NCBI GenBank assembly: GCA_964347345.1
Contig: CAYFYB010000028.1
Span: forward strand, 1 to 18,473
DNA length: 18,473 nt
Source: JAJISG01 sp964347345
GTDB taxonomy: Archaea; Thermoplasmatota; Thermoplasmata; RBG-16-68-12; JAJISG01
Direction of reading: 5' to 3'
The translations under genes and the position numbers were made by a program. Numbering within the stretch: the stretch's first letter is position 1; the number at the start of each line of letters is the position of its first letter. Under the pieces are notes generated by a model. The model was given only the letters and a program-made list of their open reading frames with translations. It searched no databases and had not been told where the DNA came from. Below are positions 1 to 6,519 of the stretch, piece after piece.

Positions 1-1588
1 AGCTCTCCAGGGGCAAGGGTTCCTGCCCCCTGAAGCCCACGCGCACGTCCAGCCCCGCTTTCTCCACGTCTCTTCCTACACGGAGCCTCATCTCCCCCCG
101 ACCCTCGGCCTCATGAAGGAGGACGTTGAAGTCTCCCTCAAGCTCCTTCAGAAAGGCACGGAGAGCTTCCTTCCACCTTTTCATCCTCTTCCCAAGCTCC
201 TCCTCTAGGGTCTTGCGGTGCATGGCAATGGTCTCGGCCCTTTCTTGAAGGCCCTCGAAGGACTCAGCGTACCCGGTGTAGACCTTCTCCACTTCCTCCG
301 AGAGGTGGGCTAGAGGCGCCACCTCCTCCTTAACGGCCGCCATCTCCGATTGAATCTCGGTGACCCGCCTCGGAGGGCACTTCGGACCTAGCTTCTCCGC
401 CTCCCCTCGTAGGGCGGCAACCTCCTCTGCCTCCGCGCGCACCCCTCTCTCAAGCCGCTCTCTCTCCTCATGAAGGAAGCGAGCTTGGAACTTGAGGGAC
501 CGCTCCTCAACCCTACCCTCTATGACTGTCTCCAAAGCAGTCTCTACCTCCGCTTCAAGGCCCCGAAGTCCCTCCTCCAGCCTCACCTCCTCTCCCAGGA
601 GGTCTTCCAGTTCTTGGGCTGAGGTAACCAACCTGTCGATTTCTGCGGGCAACTTCTTTGCGGCCTGGCGAAAGGCTTCTGACACCATCCTATCGGCCTC
701 AGCCTTTCCTATCCGCCGGGCCAGCTCCACGCGCCGATTCTCCAGTCCATGTCTATCCGCTCGGATTCCCGTCAGCGTGGCCTCGTCTCCTCTCAACTTC
801 TCCAGGACCTCTTCCCGCCGCCTCTCCATACCCTCGAGGTCCTCAGAGAGGGACCTCAGACGCTCCTCCAGTCTGGCGAGAGAGGTTTCCCGCTGAGCCA
901 CCCGTGTCCAGGCCAACTCAGCTTCGAGCTGGCCCAGTCTCTCTTCCAGGGCCAGCTTGCGCTGGTACTTCTCATACTCCCTTCGCCAAAACTCGTAGCT
1001 CTCCCTGGTACTCTCCAGGATGGTATGGAGGGTCCTCTCCTCCTCGCTCGCCCGCTTCAACCTGTCCAGGGCTTCCGTAACTTCCTGCCTGTACTCACGG
1101 AAGCCCACCGCCTCCTCCAGCATGGCCAGCTTCTCCTGGGGGGAGACGGAGGCGAAGCGGTGGACCATGAGCTGGTGCATGATTATCAGCATGTTGTCTG
1201 GGTAGATGCCCAGGCGGGAGAGGGCTTCCTGGATTTCCCCTTTCGTGACAGGCCTGCGGTCGAGGTAATAGATGTAGTCGCCCCCGGCCCTCAGACGGCG
1301 GGTGATGGTCACTTTGGCCCCCTTCTTGTGGGGAAAGAGGGGATGCCCCTCGGGGTCCACGTTGTCCATCTCGAGGGATATGCGGGCCTCCTCTCGCCCC
1401 CATCGGATGAGGTCCGCCAGTCGTTTGGACCGCTCGGTGTGACTCTGTCCCAAGATCAAAGAGATCGCGAGGAGGATGCTAGATTTCCCCGCTCCGTTGG
1501 GCCCGATGATTAGGTTTAGTCCCTTCCCTAGGGGCACGTAGGCGTGCTCGTAGGACATGAAGTGCTGAAGCTCCACCCCGTGAATCAC
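1..1588 (-). CDS. Short-armed SMC-family ATPase, Smc5/6-like (3' end outside window)
   Basis: Partial gene of 529 visible codons, read continuously without a stop from GTG at 1588 to the window edge. Residues 1-28 form the SMC-type first strand, followed by Walker A GPNGAGKSS (29-37). The stretch LGQSHTERSKRLADLIRWG after it resembles Smc5/Smc6 heads. The Q-loop Gln is about residue 139 (IIMHQLMV), followed by SVSPQEKLAMLEEAVGFREYR, the SMC head-to-coil junction. Charged coiled coil runs to about 398, then GPKCPPRR (about 401-408) and the C-terminal coil leading to the second head half (GLDVRVGFRG). The ABC signature and Walker B should lie just beyond the window. SMC ATPases dimerise and hold or extrude DNA in condensation and repair. 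Oddity: both arms plus any hinge occupy only about 235 residues, against about 900 in normal SMCs, with no recognisable hinge domain and no Rad50 CXXC hook. GTG 1588 was chosen because it gives the usual SMC N-terminus; ATG 1558 would cut the first strand. Confidence 0.85.
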   Translation of the reverse strand, partial: MIHGVELQHFMSYEHAYVPLGKGLNLIIGPNGAGKSSILLAISLILGQSHTERSKRLADLIRWGREEARISLEMDNVDPEGHPLFPHKKGAKVTITRRLRAGGDYIYYLDRRPVTKGEIQEALSRLGIYPDNMLIIMHQLMVHRFASVSPQEKLAMLEEAVGFREYRQEVTEALDRLKRASEEERTLHTILESTRESYEFWRREYEKYQRKLALEERLGQLEAELAWTRVAQRETSLARLEERLRSLSEDLEGMERRREEVLEKLRGDEATLTGIRADRHGLENRRVELARRIGKAEADRMVSEAFRQAAKKLPAEIDRLVTSAQELEDLLGEEVRLEEGLRGLEAEVETALETVIEGRVEERSLKFQARFLHEERERLERGVRAEAEEVAALRGEAEKLGPKCPPRRVTEIQSEMAAVKEEVAPLAHLSEEVEKVYTGYAESFEGLQERAETIAMHRKTLEEELGKRMKRWKEALRAFLKELEGDFNVLLHEAEGRGEMRLRVGRDVEKAGLDVRVGFRGQEPLPLES

Positions 1589-1610
1589 GGCACCGGTAAG
1601 GACGGCGCCT

Positions 1611-1619
1611 TAGCTAATA
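1611..1619 (-). promoter_or_regulatory. Possible TATA element of the SMC-like gene
   Basis: An A/T-rich stretch (ATTAGCTAA on the minus strand) is centred about 26 nt upstream of the proposed GTG start at 1588. This would give a nearly leaderless mRNA. The match to a TATA box is weak. Confidence 0.3.
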
Positions 1620-1671
1620 TCAGTTTCTAGTTCCATCGGGGAGGGGTTTCCCCAGGCCTCAAGGGACAACC

Positions 1672-2046
1672 CTACTTGGCCGACTCGTCGCTTTCCATCA
1701 TACCGAAGATGTTTCCCTCGGTGTCTTTGAAGTAGGCCATCCAGCCGACTCCGGGAACTGCGCTCTTCGGCATGAGGATCGCTCCACCGTTTGCCTTGAC
1801 CTTCTTGATGGCGGCATCCACGGAGGGAACGTCGATGGTGTTCGTCACCGCTTGCTCGAACGGGGAATCCCCCTTCTTGGCGAGCCCACCGTCGATTCCT
1901 GGCTCCTCCTCTTGTCCCGTGGATATGAGCCAGTAGTCCATTGGCCCCTCCCACTTCATGAGCTTCCACCCGAAGACGTTCTGATAGAACTTCTGGCAAC
2001 GCTCGACGTCATCCGCTGCGAACTCGAAATGAACAACTCTTGGCAT
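1672..2046 (-). CDS. VOC-family (glyoxalase/bleomycin-resistance fold) protein
   Basis: A 124-residue protein when started at ATG 2046. It begins PRVVHFEF, the first beta strand of the fold with a candidate metal-ligand His (H6), then DDVERCQKFYQNVFGW, the typical first helix. The second half has NTIDVPSVDAAIKKVKANGG and PGVGWMAYFKDTEGNIFG, the hallmark of the stand-alone VOC proteins annotated as enzymes related to lactoylglutathione lyase (COG3324-type). These are small cytosolic, often dimeric, metal-dependent enzymes whose substrates are mostly unknown. An in-frame ATG at 2088 would add 14 residues, but a TATA box at 2069-2076 lies within that extension and sits 26 nt before ATG 2046, so the shorter, leaderless start is preferred. 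The gene lies 83 nt upstream of the SMC-like gene on the same strand. Family assignment is firm; substrate is not known. Confidence 0.9.
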   Translation of the reverse strand: MPRVVHFEFAADDVERCQKFYQNVFGWKLMKWEGPMDYWLISTGQEEEPGIDGGLAKKGDSPFEQAVTNTIDVPSVDAAIKKVKANGGAILMPKSAVPGVGWMAYFKDTEGNIFGMMESDESAK

Positions 2047-2068
2047 GGGGCTTGCCACATCGCACCCG

Positions 2069-2076
2069 AATTTAAG
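2069..2076 (-). promoter_or_regulatory. TATA box of the VOC gene
   Basis: CTTAAATT on the minus strand, centred 26 nt upstream of ATG 2046. This implies a leaderless transcript and decides between two in-frame starts. Confidence 0.6.
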
Positions 2077-2120
2077 GCTTGCCTCCAACCCGTCGTCCCA
2101 TGCTCCCCGTAGTACATATC

Positions 2121-3200
2121 CTATCGGAGGCGCTCGAGGAAGCTCCGGGTGAAACGTCGCCCCTCCAGCATGGAGCGATACCCTTTCTCCTTCAGCTGCC
2201 GTGCAGCCTGCTGCAGCTCCCTGCCCTGGGAGAAATGGTCGTGGACCTTAGCGAGGTTGAGGAAACCGCGGTCATCGGGACTCATGAAGTCATCGAAACC
2301 CTTCCCGCGGCAGGTGGGACAACGGCAGTTCACGGCGTCCCCGTAGGTCTCCCGATGCTCCGCCTCCTTGAGGACTCCCCACCCCCGCGGGTCAAAGAAG
2401 TTCACCCTCTCCTTCTTGACCGGATAGGGGGGTGGCGGGACAATCCAACGCGAGAAGCTATCCACGCCATAGTAAGGAAGGACCATGCCCTGGGAGGCGT
2501 GCAGATAGCTCGCACCCAGCCTGACCTTCGGAGGGACCTGAAATGCATGTATCCAGACTTCCGGTCGCTTGCGCTTGACCTCCTCCACCGCCCTCAACGT
2601 CTGGTAGGGAAACCGCCCCTGGAGGTCCAGGCCCAGGGAAGAGGCACCCCGGTCGAGGAGGGTCTGCATGAGGCGAAGGGCCTTTTCTCTGTTCTCTAAG
2701 GGTGGAAATACGGGCATCAGGTGTTCCACCTCCCTCTCGTGAGCCCAGCTGCTGGCGAAGTTGAAGGCCGACAGGAAGTCCTCCTCTGATGGCGATGTCC
2801 CGTACTGCACCGTGACGGGCTCAAGCCCCAGAAGGTGCTGCAGGTCGAGGAAGGTCCTCAGTTGGTCCAACTCCTCAAACTCTACGGACCTGTAGGAGAG
2901 ATAGAGGAGCTTCGCGGCTCCGGGCAGGCTCCTGAGGTCCGCGGTCACTCCCTTGGCGAATCGCTGCCAGGTCTCCTCCTCTGAGCTGGCGGCCTTGAGG
3001 AGATCAGGGTACATGAGGCGGCTCACCACCAAGACTGGGGCCTCAACGGCTTCGTGGAGCTTCCAGCTCCTGGCCGCCCTCATCTCACTGGAGGTGGGAA
3101 AGCGGTCCGGAAGTCGGAAGGTCCTCCGGGCCAGGACCAGTTCTCCCGCGACGGCGGCTGACTGCTCGTCCACCACGTCGGGCCGTATCTCTAAGGTCAT
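2121..3200 (-). CDS. Divergent tRNA-guanine transglycosylase (TGT)-fold protein
   Basis: A 359-residue cytosolic protein with no signal peptide or membrane segment. The C-terminal third carries CRCPTC (C292, C294, C297) followed by KVHDH (H320/H322), matching the CxCxxC...H zinc site of the TGT superfamily. GVDSF (D247) falls where TGTs have the catalytic nucleophile Asp in G(I/V)D-M-F. TGTs exchange guanine for a 7-deazaguanine base: queuine or preQ1 in bacterial tRNA, preQ0 in archaeal tRNA, and preQ0 in DNA for the DpdA branch. The usual PTR-x-GR-G segment after the nucleophile is replaced by a proline run (PPPPYP, 255-260). The start is supported by GAGGAG upstream of ATG 3200. The protein is shorter than archaeal TgtA, which carries extra C-terminal and PUA domains not seen here. 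No 7-deazaguanine synthesis gene is nearby. Superfamily likely; substrate (tRNA, DNA or other) open. Confidence 0.75.
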   Translation of the reverse strand: MTLEIRPDVVDEQSAAVAGELVLARRTFRLPDRFPTSSEMRAARSWKLHEAVEAPVLVVSRLMYPDLLKAASSEEETWQRFAKGVTADLRSLPGAAKLLYLSYRSVEFEELDQLRTFLDLQHLLGLEPVTVQYGTSPSEEDFLSAFNFASSWAHEREVEHLMPVFPPLENREKALRLMQTLLDRGASSLGLDLQGRFPYQTLRAVEEVKRKRPEVWIHAFQVPPKVRLGASYLHASQGMVLPYYGVDSFSRWIVPPPPYPVKKERVNFFDPRGWGVLKEAEHRETYGDAVNCRCPTCRGKGFDDFMSPDDRGFLNLAKVHDHFSQGRELQQAARQLKEKGYRSMLEGRRFTRSFLERLR

Positions 3201-3227
3201 AAGCTCTCCTCGTTAAGCCCCTCGATG

Positions 3228-3237
3228 GGATAAAGGA
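3228..3237 (-). promoter_or_regulatory. Likely TATA box of the TGT-like gene
   Basis: CCTTTATCCC on the minus strand, about 32 nt upstream of ATG 3200. This predicts a leader of a few nucleotides; the GAGGAG Shine-Dalgarno lies at about 3205-3210. Confidence 0.45.
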
Positions 3238-3268
3238 TTGCAGAAAGGCCGGGTGAGGATCCTAAGGG

Positions 3269-3287
3269 ATGAAGAAAGAGAAAAAGG
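3269..3287 (-). terminator. T-rich termination tract after the secreted-protein gene
   Basis: The minus strand about 18-36 nt after the TAG stop at 3305 reads CCTTTTTCTCTTTCTTC. Runs of T in the non-template strand, without a needed hairpin, are the usual archaeal intrinsic termination signal. It separates this gene from the TGT-like gene downstream, which has its own promoter. Confidence 0.5.
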
Positions 3288-3304
3288 GGAAGGGGGGAGG
3301 CTTA

Positions 3305-4777
3305 CTAGAACCTCCCAAAGGCTGGCGGTATCCTGCGTCTCTTGGATTTCCGCCTCATGTGGACGGCAACGCCCACGAGGGCGAAGGTCGCCACGGAGGC
3401 CATTCCTAGGAGGACGAAGGGCGCCAGGTTGAACTCCGACCTTATGTCAACCAGGACTGCCTGGACCGAGTAGCTGGGGTCGTGGTAGATGTCCGAGCCA
3501 GCTGGATAGATGTAGCCGCCGAGGAGGACGACTCCCCTGAACTTGTCTGTCTTCTCGTTGGTCAGCCTGAGGCCGTCCGTCCCCGCGTGGATCTGGAAGT
3601 ACATGTCCTTCTCTTCGTCGTCCACGGTGACGTTGCTCACCCAGGTCAGCTCTCCGTTCTTCCTCCAGTTGTCCCGGAATCGGACGGAGTCCTTGGCAAG
3701 TATGGATGCCTCGGGCGGTATGTCGTCGTTGCTCTCGATGTCCACCGCGTCGCCGGTGAAGGTCTCCAGCTCGGCCACGCCCGTACCATCCTCGACGTAT
3801 CCCTCGACGAACTGGGCGTCAAGCCACTTGTTCACCGGTCCCGGGATGAAGGTGCCGAAGATGATCAGGCTCTCGAGCATGAGCTTGGAGGTCTCCGACT
3901 TGGCGGTGTAGTCCCAGCCCTTGACGATGTGGTCGTACTTGAAGTCGGCGGAGAGGGACACGCCCTCGTAGTACCGAGGCTCAGCGTCCTCGCTGTCCAC
4001 GATGGTCATGTTGTCGTCAAGGGTTACCCTGTAGAAGGGCACCATGACGCCGACCTCATCGACCCGAGCACCCACGTGGAAGACGAAGGTGATCTCCTCG
4101 ACCACCCCATCCTCGGGGGTCCCAGGCCTGGAGCCGTCATCGAAGAAGCCAGGCTGCCTGTCCCAGATCTTGTCGTAGCTCACGTCGCGGGCCGTCAGGC
4201 TGAAGGTCCACTCCTTGGCGCTACCGTCGCCTACGGTGGAGGTTTCCACCACCTCGGACCTCTCCCAGGCCCTCTCAAGGCTCAAGGCCTTGTAGATGGG
4301 CTCCGTGGCCCTTATGTCGAAGTCCATCATGTCGTCGCTGCTCTTGGCAAAGTCGAAGACGCCGTTCCCGGCCCCGATCCTGCCCTGAGAGGATGGGAAC
4401 CCGGTGTCATTGAACTCGATCATCAGGGCGAGGCCCTGAGCGTAGACCCGCAGGACTGGAATCGGAACAATGGCCATGATCCCGCCGTTCTCATCCCGGA
4501 TCTCTGCGCCACCCAGGTAGGCGACGTAGGCCGAAACCAGGATAATGGCGTTGGGATCCTCTTCCGTCCCGTAGACCACGCCGAAGAAGGCCAGGGTGTC
4601 GTTCTGTGTCATGTTGAGGGCGACGTAGTCGCCTCCACCGAAATCACTGGTAGTCCCTAGTTCCAACCGCACGTGGCGGTCGATTTCGCTGACCTCAGCC
4701 TGAGCTAGCCCCACTCCAAGGGAGCTGAAAAGGAGGGCTATCAAGGCGAGGCCCACTCCGAAGGTTGTCCACTTCAT
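3305..4777 (-). CDS. Secreted, C-terminally membrane-anchored protein of unknown function
   Basis: 490 residues. Residues 1-28 form a classical Sec signal peptide (K2, a hydrophobic core, then a cleavage-like GLAQA). The mature part to about 450 is acidic, rich in beta-prone segments and contains N-x-S/T sequons (for example NMT, NDT, NVT), as expected for an exported archaeal protein. A single transmembrane helix at about 453-475 is followed by a strongly basic tail, MRRKSKRRR, so the C-terminus is cytosolic and the bulk faces outward (type I topology). I recognise no domain, catalytic motif, cohesin-like repeat or S-layer signature. The start is well supported: GGTGA lies 7 nt before ATG 4777 and a TATA box lies at 4813-4820. 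It is transcribed alone and divergently from the 4884 gene. It could be a surface receptor, an adhesin or a structural envelope protein; the sequence does not say which. Confidence 0.85.
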   Translation of the reverse strand: MKWTTFGVGLALIALLFSSLGVGLAQAEVSEIDRHVRLELGTTSDFGGGDYVALNMTQNDTLAFFGVVYGTEEDPNAIILVSAYVAYLGGAEIRDENGGIMAIVPIPVLRVYAQGLALMIEFNDTGFPSSQGRIGAGNGVFDFAKSSDDMMDFDIRATEPIYKALSLERAWERSEVVETSTVGDGSAKEWTFSLTARDVSYDKIWDRQPGFFDDGSRPGTPEDGVVEEITFVFHVGARVDEVGVMVPFYRVTLDDNMTIVDSEDAEPRYYEGVSLSADFKYDHIVKGWDYTAKSETSKLMLESLIIFGTFIPGPVNKWLDAQFVEGYVEDGTGVAELETFTGDAVDIESNDDIPPEASILAKDSVRFRDNWRKNGELTWVSNVTVDDEEKDMYFQIHAGTDGLRLTNEKTDKFRGVVLLGGYIYPAGSDIYHDPSYSVQAVLVDIRSEFNLAPFVLLGMASVATFALVGVAVHMRRKSKRRRIPPAFGRF

Positions 4778-4812
4778 GTTGTGGTCACCGCAGTGGGTTT
4801 CCCCTCGGACGA

Positions 4813-4820
4813 GTATATAA
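4813..4820 (-). promoter_or_regulatory. TATA box of the secreted-protein gene
   Basis: TTATATAC on the minus strand. With the usual 26-nt spacing the transcript starts near 4791, leaving a short leader that contains a GGTGA Shine-Dalgarno at 4785-4789. Confidence 0.65.
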
Positions 4821-4859
4821 GACCGTGAAGGAATCTTCAGGAGGAATCTTTCCTACTCA

Positions 4860-4867
4860 TTTATATA
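4860..4867 (+). promoter_or_regulatory. TATA box of the divergent membrane-protein gene
   Basis: TTTATATA, centred about 26 nt upstream of GTG 4890. It suggests a leaderless mRNA starting at or next to the start codon. Confidence 0.65.
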
Positions 4868-4883
4868 GGGACGTGTAGCACGT

Positions 4884-5861
4884 TTGAGCGTGCAGAAGGG
4901 GGATCTAAGAGCCGTAGAGAATCCGATATCCGCCATATTCGACCTGGCGGAAGAGGTAAATGAGCAGACACCGAAGATCAGGAGGCTCATCGGCTACTCC
5001 CGCCTATTCATCGCTGCCTGGCTCTTCGTCGACTTCATCCTGCTTATTCTGTTCGCCGAGGTCGCCCGATTCCAGCTCTTGCCCCTCACGGGCATCCTGT
5101 TCATAGCGGCCGTCTCCCTCCGATGGGCGAAGGGTCCCTTTTCCAGGGCCTTCCTCATGGGTGTCATCGTCCTCGACGGCCTCGCCATCACCCTCGTTTT
5201 CGGTGAAGCCTTCTTCCTGGGGGCCCTCCTTGCCGCCCTGTTCGTCCTTGGTATAGTCATCCTGAACCTGATGAAGGACATCAAGGGCTTCCTCAACTAC
5301 TACGCCTACAGGCACAGGGCCATCAAGAGTGTGAGGGAGGAGGATCCCGTGGTCTACGTTCCCCAGGGAGAGGACGCCGTGGAGCGCCTTCTGAAGCACC
5401 TCTCGGAGAGGCATCCTGAGCTGCGAGGACAGGCCCGTCAGGGATATGTTCAGGTCCCCGCGCTCCTGAGGGGCAAGTCCGGCCTCCTATACTCCTTCGA
5501 GGCCTACGTCTTGGGAAAGCCTTCCGCCCTCTGGAAGCCCTTGGGCCTGGGCGAGACGGGCTACGCTATCTTCATTAAGGCCTTCACGGAGGCGCCCACA
5601 GTGAAGGACCTGGAGGCCCTCAAGCGAGCAGTGGAGGACGTCTGCCTGGCAGGGAAGGTGCCTCCGTCTAGGGTCATCGCCCTATGGAGCGCCCAGGAGG
5701 AGCAGCCCTTGAGCGATGAGGCCTACGAGTTCCTCACCACCCAGGTCGTGACCTTCCGCCACGGCGGTCAGGAATTCAACTGCTCCTTGGAGCTCATCAC
5801 GGAGTCCCCCGACGGGACTTATGACTTCATACCCTACATTACCGAGGCTCTCTACGCCTAG
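4884..5861 (+). CDS. Four-helix membrane protein with soluble C-terminal domain
   Basis: Up to 325 residues. The N-terminus (1-35) is soluble and followed by four hydrophobic segments at about 40-58, 64-82, 88-106 and 108-130, joined by very short loops. A basic stretch (KDIKGFLNYYAYRHRAIK) comes next, which fits a cytosolic C-terminal half. The C-terminal domain (about 155-325) alternates beta and alpha: GYVQVPALLRG, then SFEAYV, GYAIFIKAF, TVKDLEALKRAVEDV and SRVIALWS. That strand-strand-helix-strand order resembles the core of PD-(D/E)XK nuclease-like folds, with K232 kept but no acidic residue in the E-x-K position, so if it is this fold it looks catalytically degenerate. Start: the open frame begins at TTG 4884, but the TATA box spacing favours GTG 4890. 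It converges with the 5858 gene and the two stop codons share one CTAG. I do not recognise a named family. Confidence 0.8.
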   Translation: MSVQKGDLRAVENPISAIFDLAEEVNEQTPKIRRLIGYSRLFIAAWLFVDFILLILFAEVARFQLLPLTGILFIAAVSLRWAKGPFSRAFLMGVIVLDGLAITLVFGEAFFLGALLAALFVLGIVILNLMKDIKGFLNYYAYRHRAIKSVREEDPVVYVPQGEDAVERLLKHLSERHPELRGQARQGYVQVPALLRGKSGLLYSFEAYVLGKPSALWKPLGLGETGYAIFIKAFTEAPTVKDLEALKRAVEDVCLAGKVPPSRVIALWSAQEEQPLSDEAYEFLTTQVVTFRHGGQEFNCSLELITESPDGTYDFIPYITEALYA

Positions 5862-6241
5862 CGGAGCCAGAAGGGGAACTCCCGAAAGCGGTAGTGGTCC
5901 CTGATCTGCTCCTTGTAGATCTCCTTATAGAACTCGTTGTACTTCTTGACGTGGAGGACCCCCGTCTCGGTGATTCGAACCTTGTACCTACCTTCCTCCT
6001 TCTCAACCCGCACAAACCCGTCCTCCTCCAGTTTCTCCAGAACCTTGTTGGTCATGTGATGGTTGGACCTTATCTCGTGCTTTATCTCCTCCTTGGAGAG
6101 GCCGGTGTCCGCCCTCGCGAGGATGTCCTTCAGCTTTCCCTCGAGCCCATCTTGGTAGAGGTCGATGTCCAACTCTGATACCAGCCTATTCAGAACAAAA
6201 CAGCAGTATATCTTGTAGTCCTTGTAGAGCCGGCTGGGCAT
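5858..6241 (-). CDS. Winged-helix DNA-binding protein (MarR/PadR-like)
   Basis: 127 residues from ATG 6241. After an N-terminal helical region (YKDYKIYCCFVLNRLVSEL) comes a winged helix-turn-helix at about 35-95: GLSKEEIKHEIRSNHHMTNKVLEKLEEDGFVRVEKEEGRYKVRITETG. The recognition helix is around SNHHMTNKVLEKL and the wing around EEGRYKVRIT. The C-terminal EFYKEIYKEQIRDHY helix is a likely dimerisation element. Such proteins are usually small dimeric transcription regulators acting at nearby promoters. A frame extension to ATG 6325 exists, but the TATA box at 6268-6275 lies inside it and its sequence is not protein-like, so 6241 is used. The MFS transporter is divergently transcribed next to it, a common regulator/efflux-pump layout; that link is inference only. 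Confidence 0.82.
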   Translation of the reverse strand: MPSRLYKDYKIYCCFVLNRLVSELDIDLYQDGLEGKLKDILARADTGLSKEEIKHEIRSNHHMTNKVLEKLEEDGFVRVEKEEGRYKVRITETGVLHVKKYNEFYKEIYKEQIRDHYRFREFPFWLR

Positions 6242-6267
6242 TATCCAGGTGCCATCGCCCTCTCCTT

Positions 6268-6275
6268 GATATAAC
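6268..6275 (-). promoter_or_regulatory. TATA box of the winged-helix regulator
   Basis: GTTATATC on the minus strand, centred about 30 nt upstream of ATG 6241. It places the transcript start within a few nucleotides of that ATG and argues against the longer start at 6325. Confidence 0.55.
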
Positions 6276-6492
6276 GATTGTTTGACAGTTCGCAAAGATA
6301 GGAATACCTTGGCGGCCCGGGCCAAAATCCTGAGCCATGAGCCCTGGTACTATGGCGTGAGTCTGTCTGCGATTCAGTTCAGAAAGGATGACGGATAAGG
6401 CCAATGTAGGCACCCGCCGGCGCGACCACTTCCCCACACGATTTGTCTTCCTTGCTGTAGGCAGATGGGCTTTCTTCCCCTGGAGCCATCTC

Positions 6493-6498
6493 TTTATT
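6493..6498 (+). promoter_or_regulatory. Possible TATA box of the MFS transporter
   Basis: TTTATT, centred close to 26 nt before GTG 6520. It falls inside the N-terminal extension that an ATG 6388 start would require. Confidence 0.4.
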
Positions 6499-6519
6499 GG
6501 CTTGCGTGATACGGTGAAG

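Noticed and set aside
749..1513. 254-residue open frame on the plus strand
   Set aside because: Antisense shadow of the SMC-like head and coiled coil, which is clearly the real gene.
2079..2699. 206-residue plus-strand frame
   Set aside because: Antisense to the TGT-like gene, low-complexity Leu/Pro/Glu composition, no ribosome site.
2121..3200. Full DNA-deazaguanine (dpd) modification system
   Set aside because: Only one TGT-fold gene is present. No DpdB/C/D, helicase or preQ0 gene is seen in the window, so calling a dpd system would be overreach.
3482..4660. 392-residue open frame on the plus strand
   Set aside because: It lies wholly antisense to the secreted-protein gene, is full of Val-Asp-His-Gly repeats typical of GC-rich reverse-strand frames, and has no domain or promoter.
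6388..6519. N-terminal extension of the MFS transporter to ATG 6388
   Set aside because: The added residues are not transporter-like and contain the likely TATA box; GTG 6520 fits promoter spacing and begins just before helix 1.
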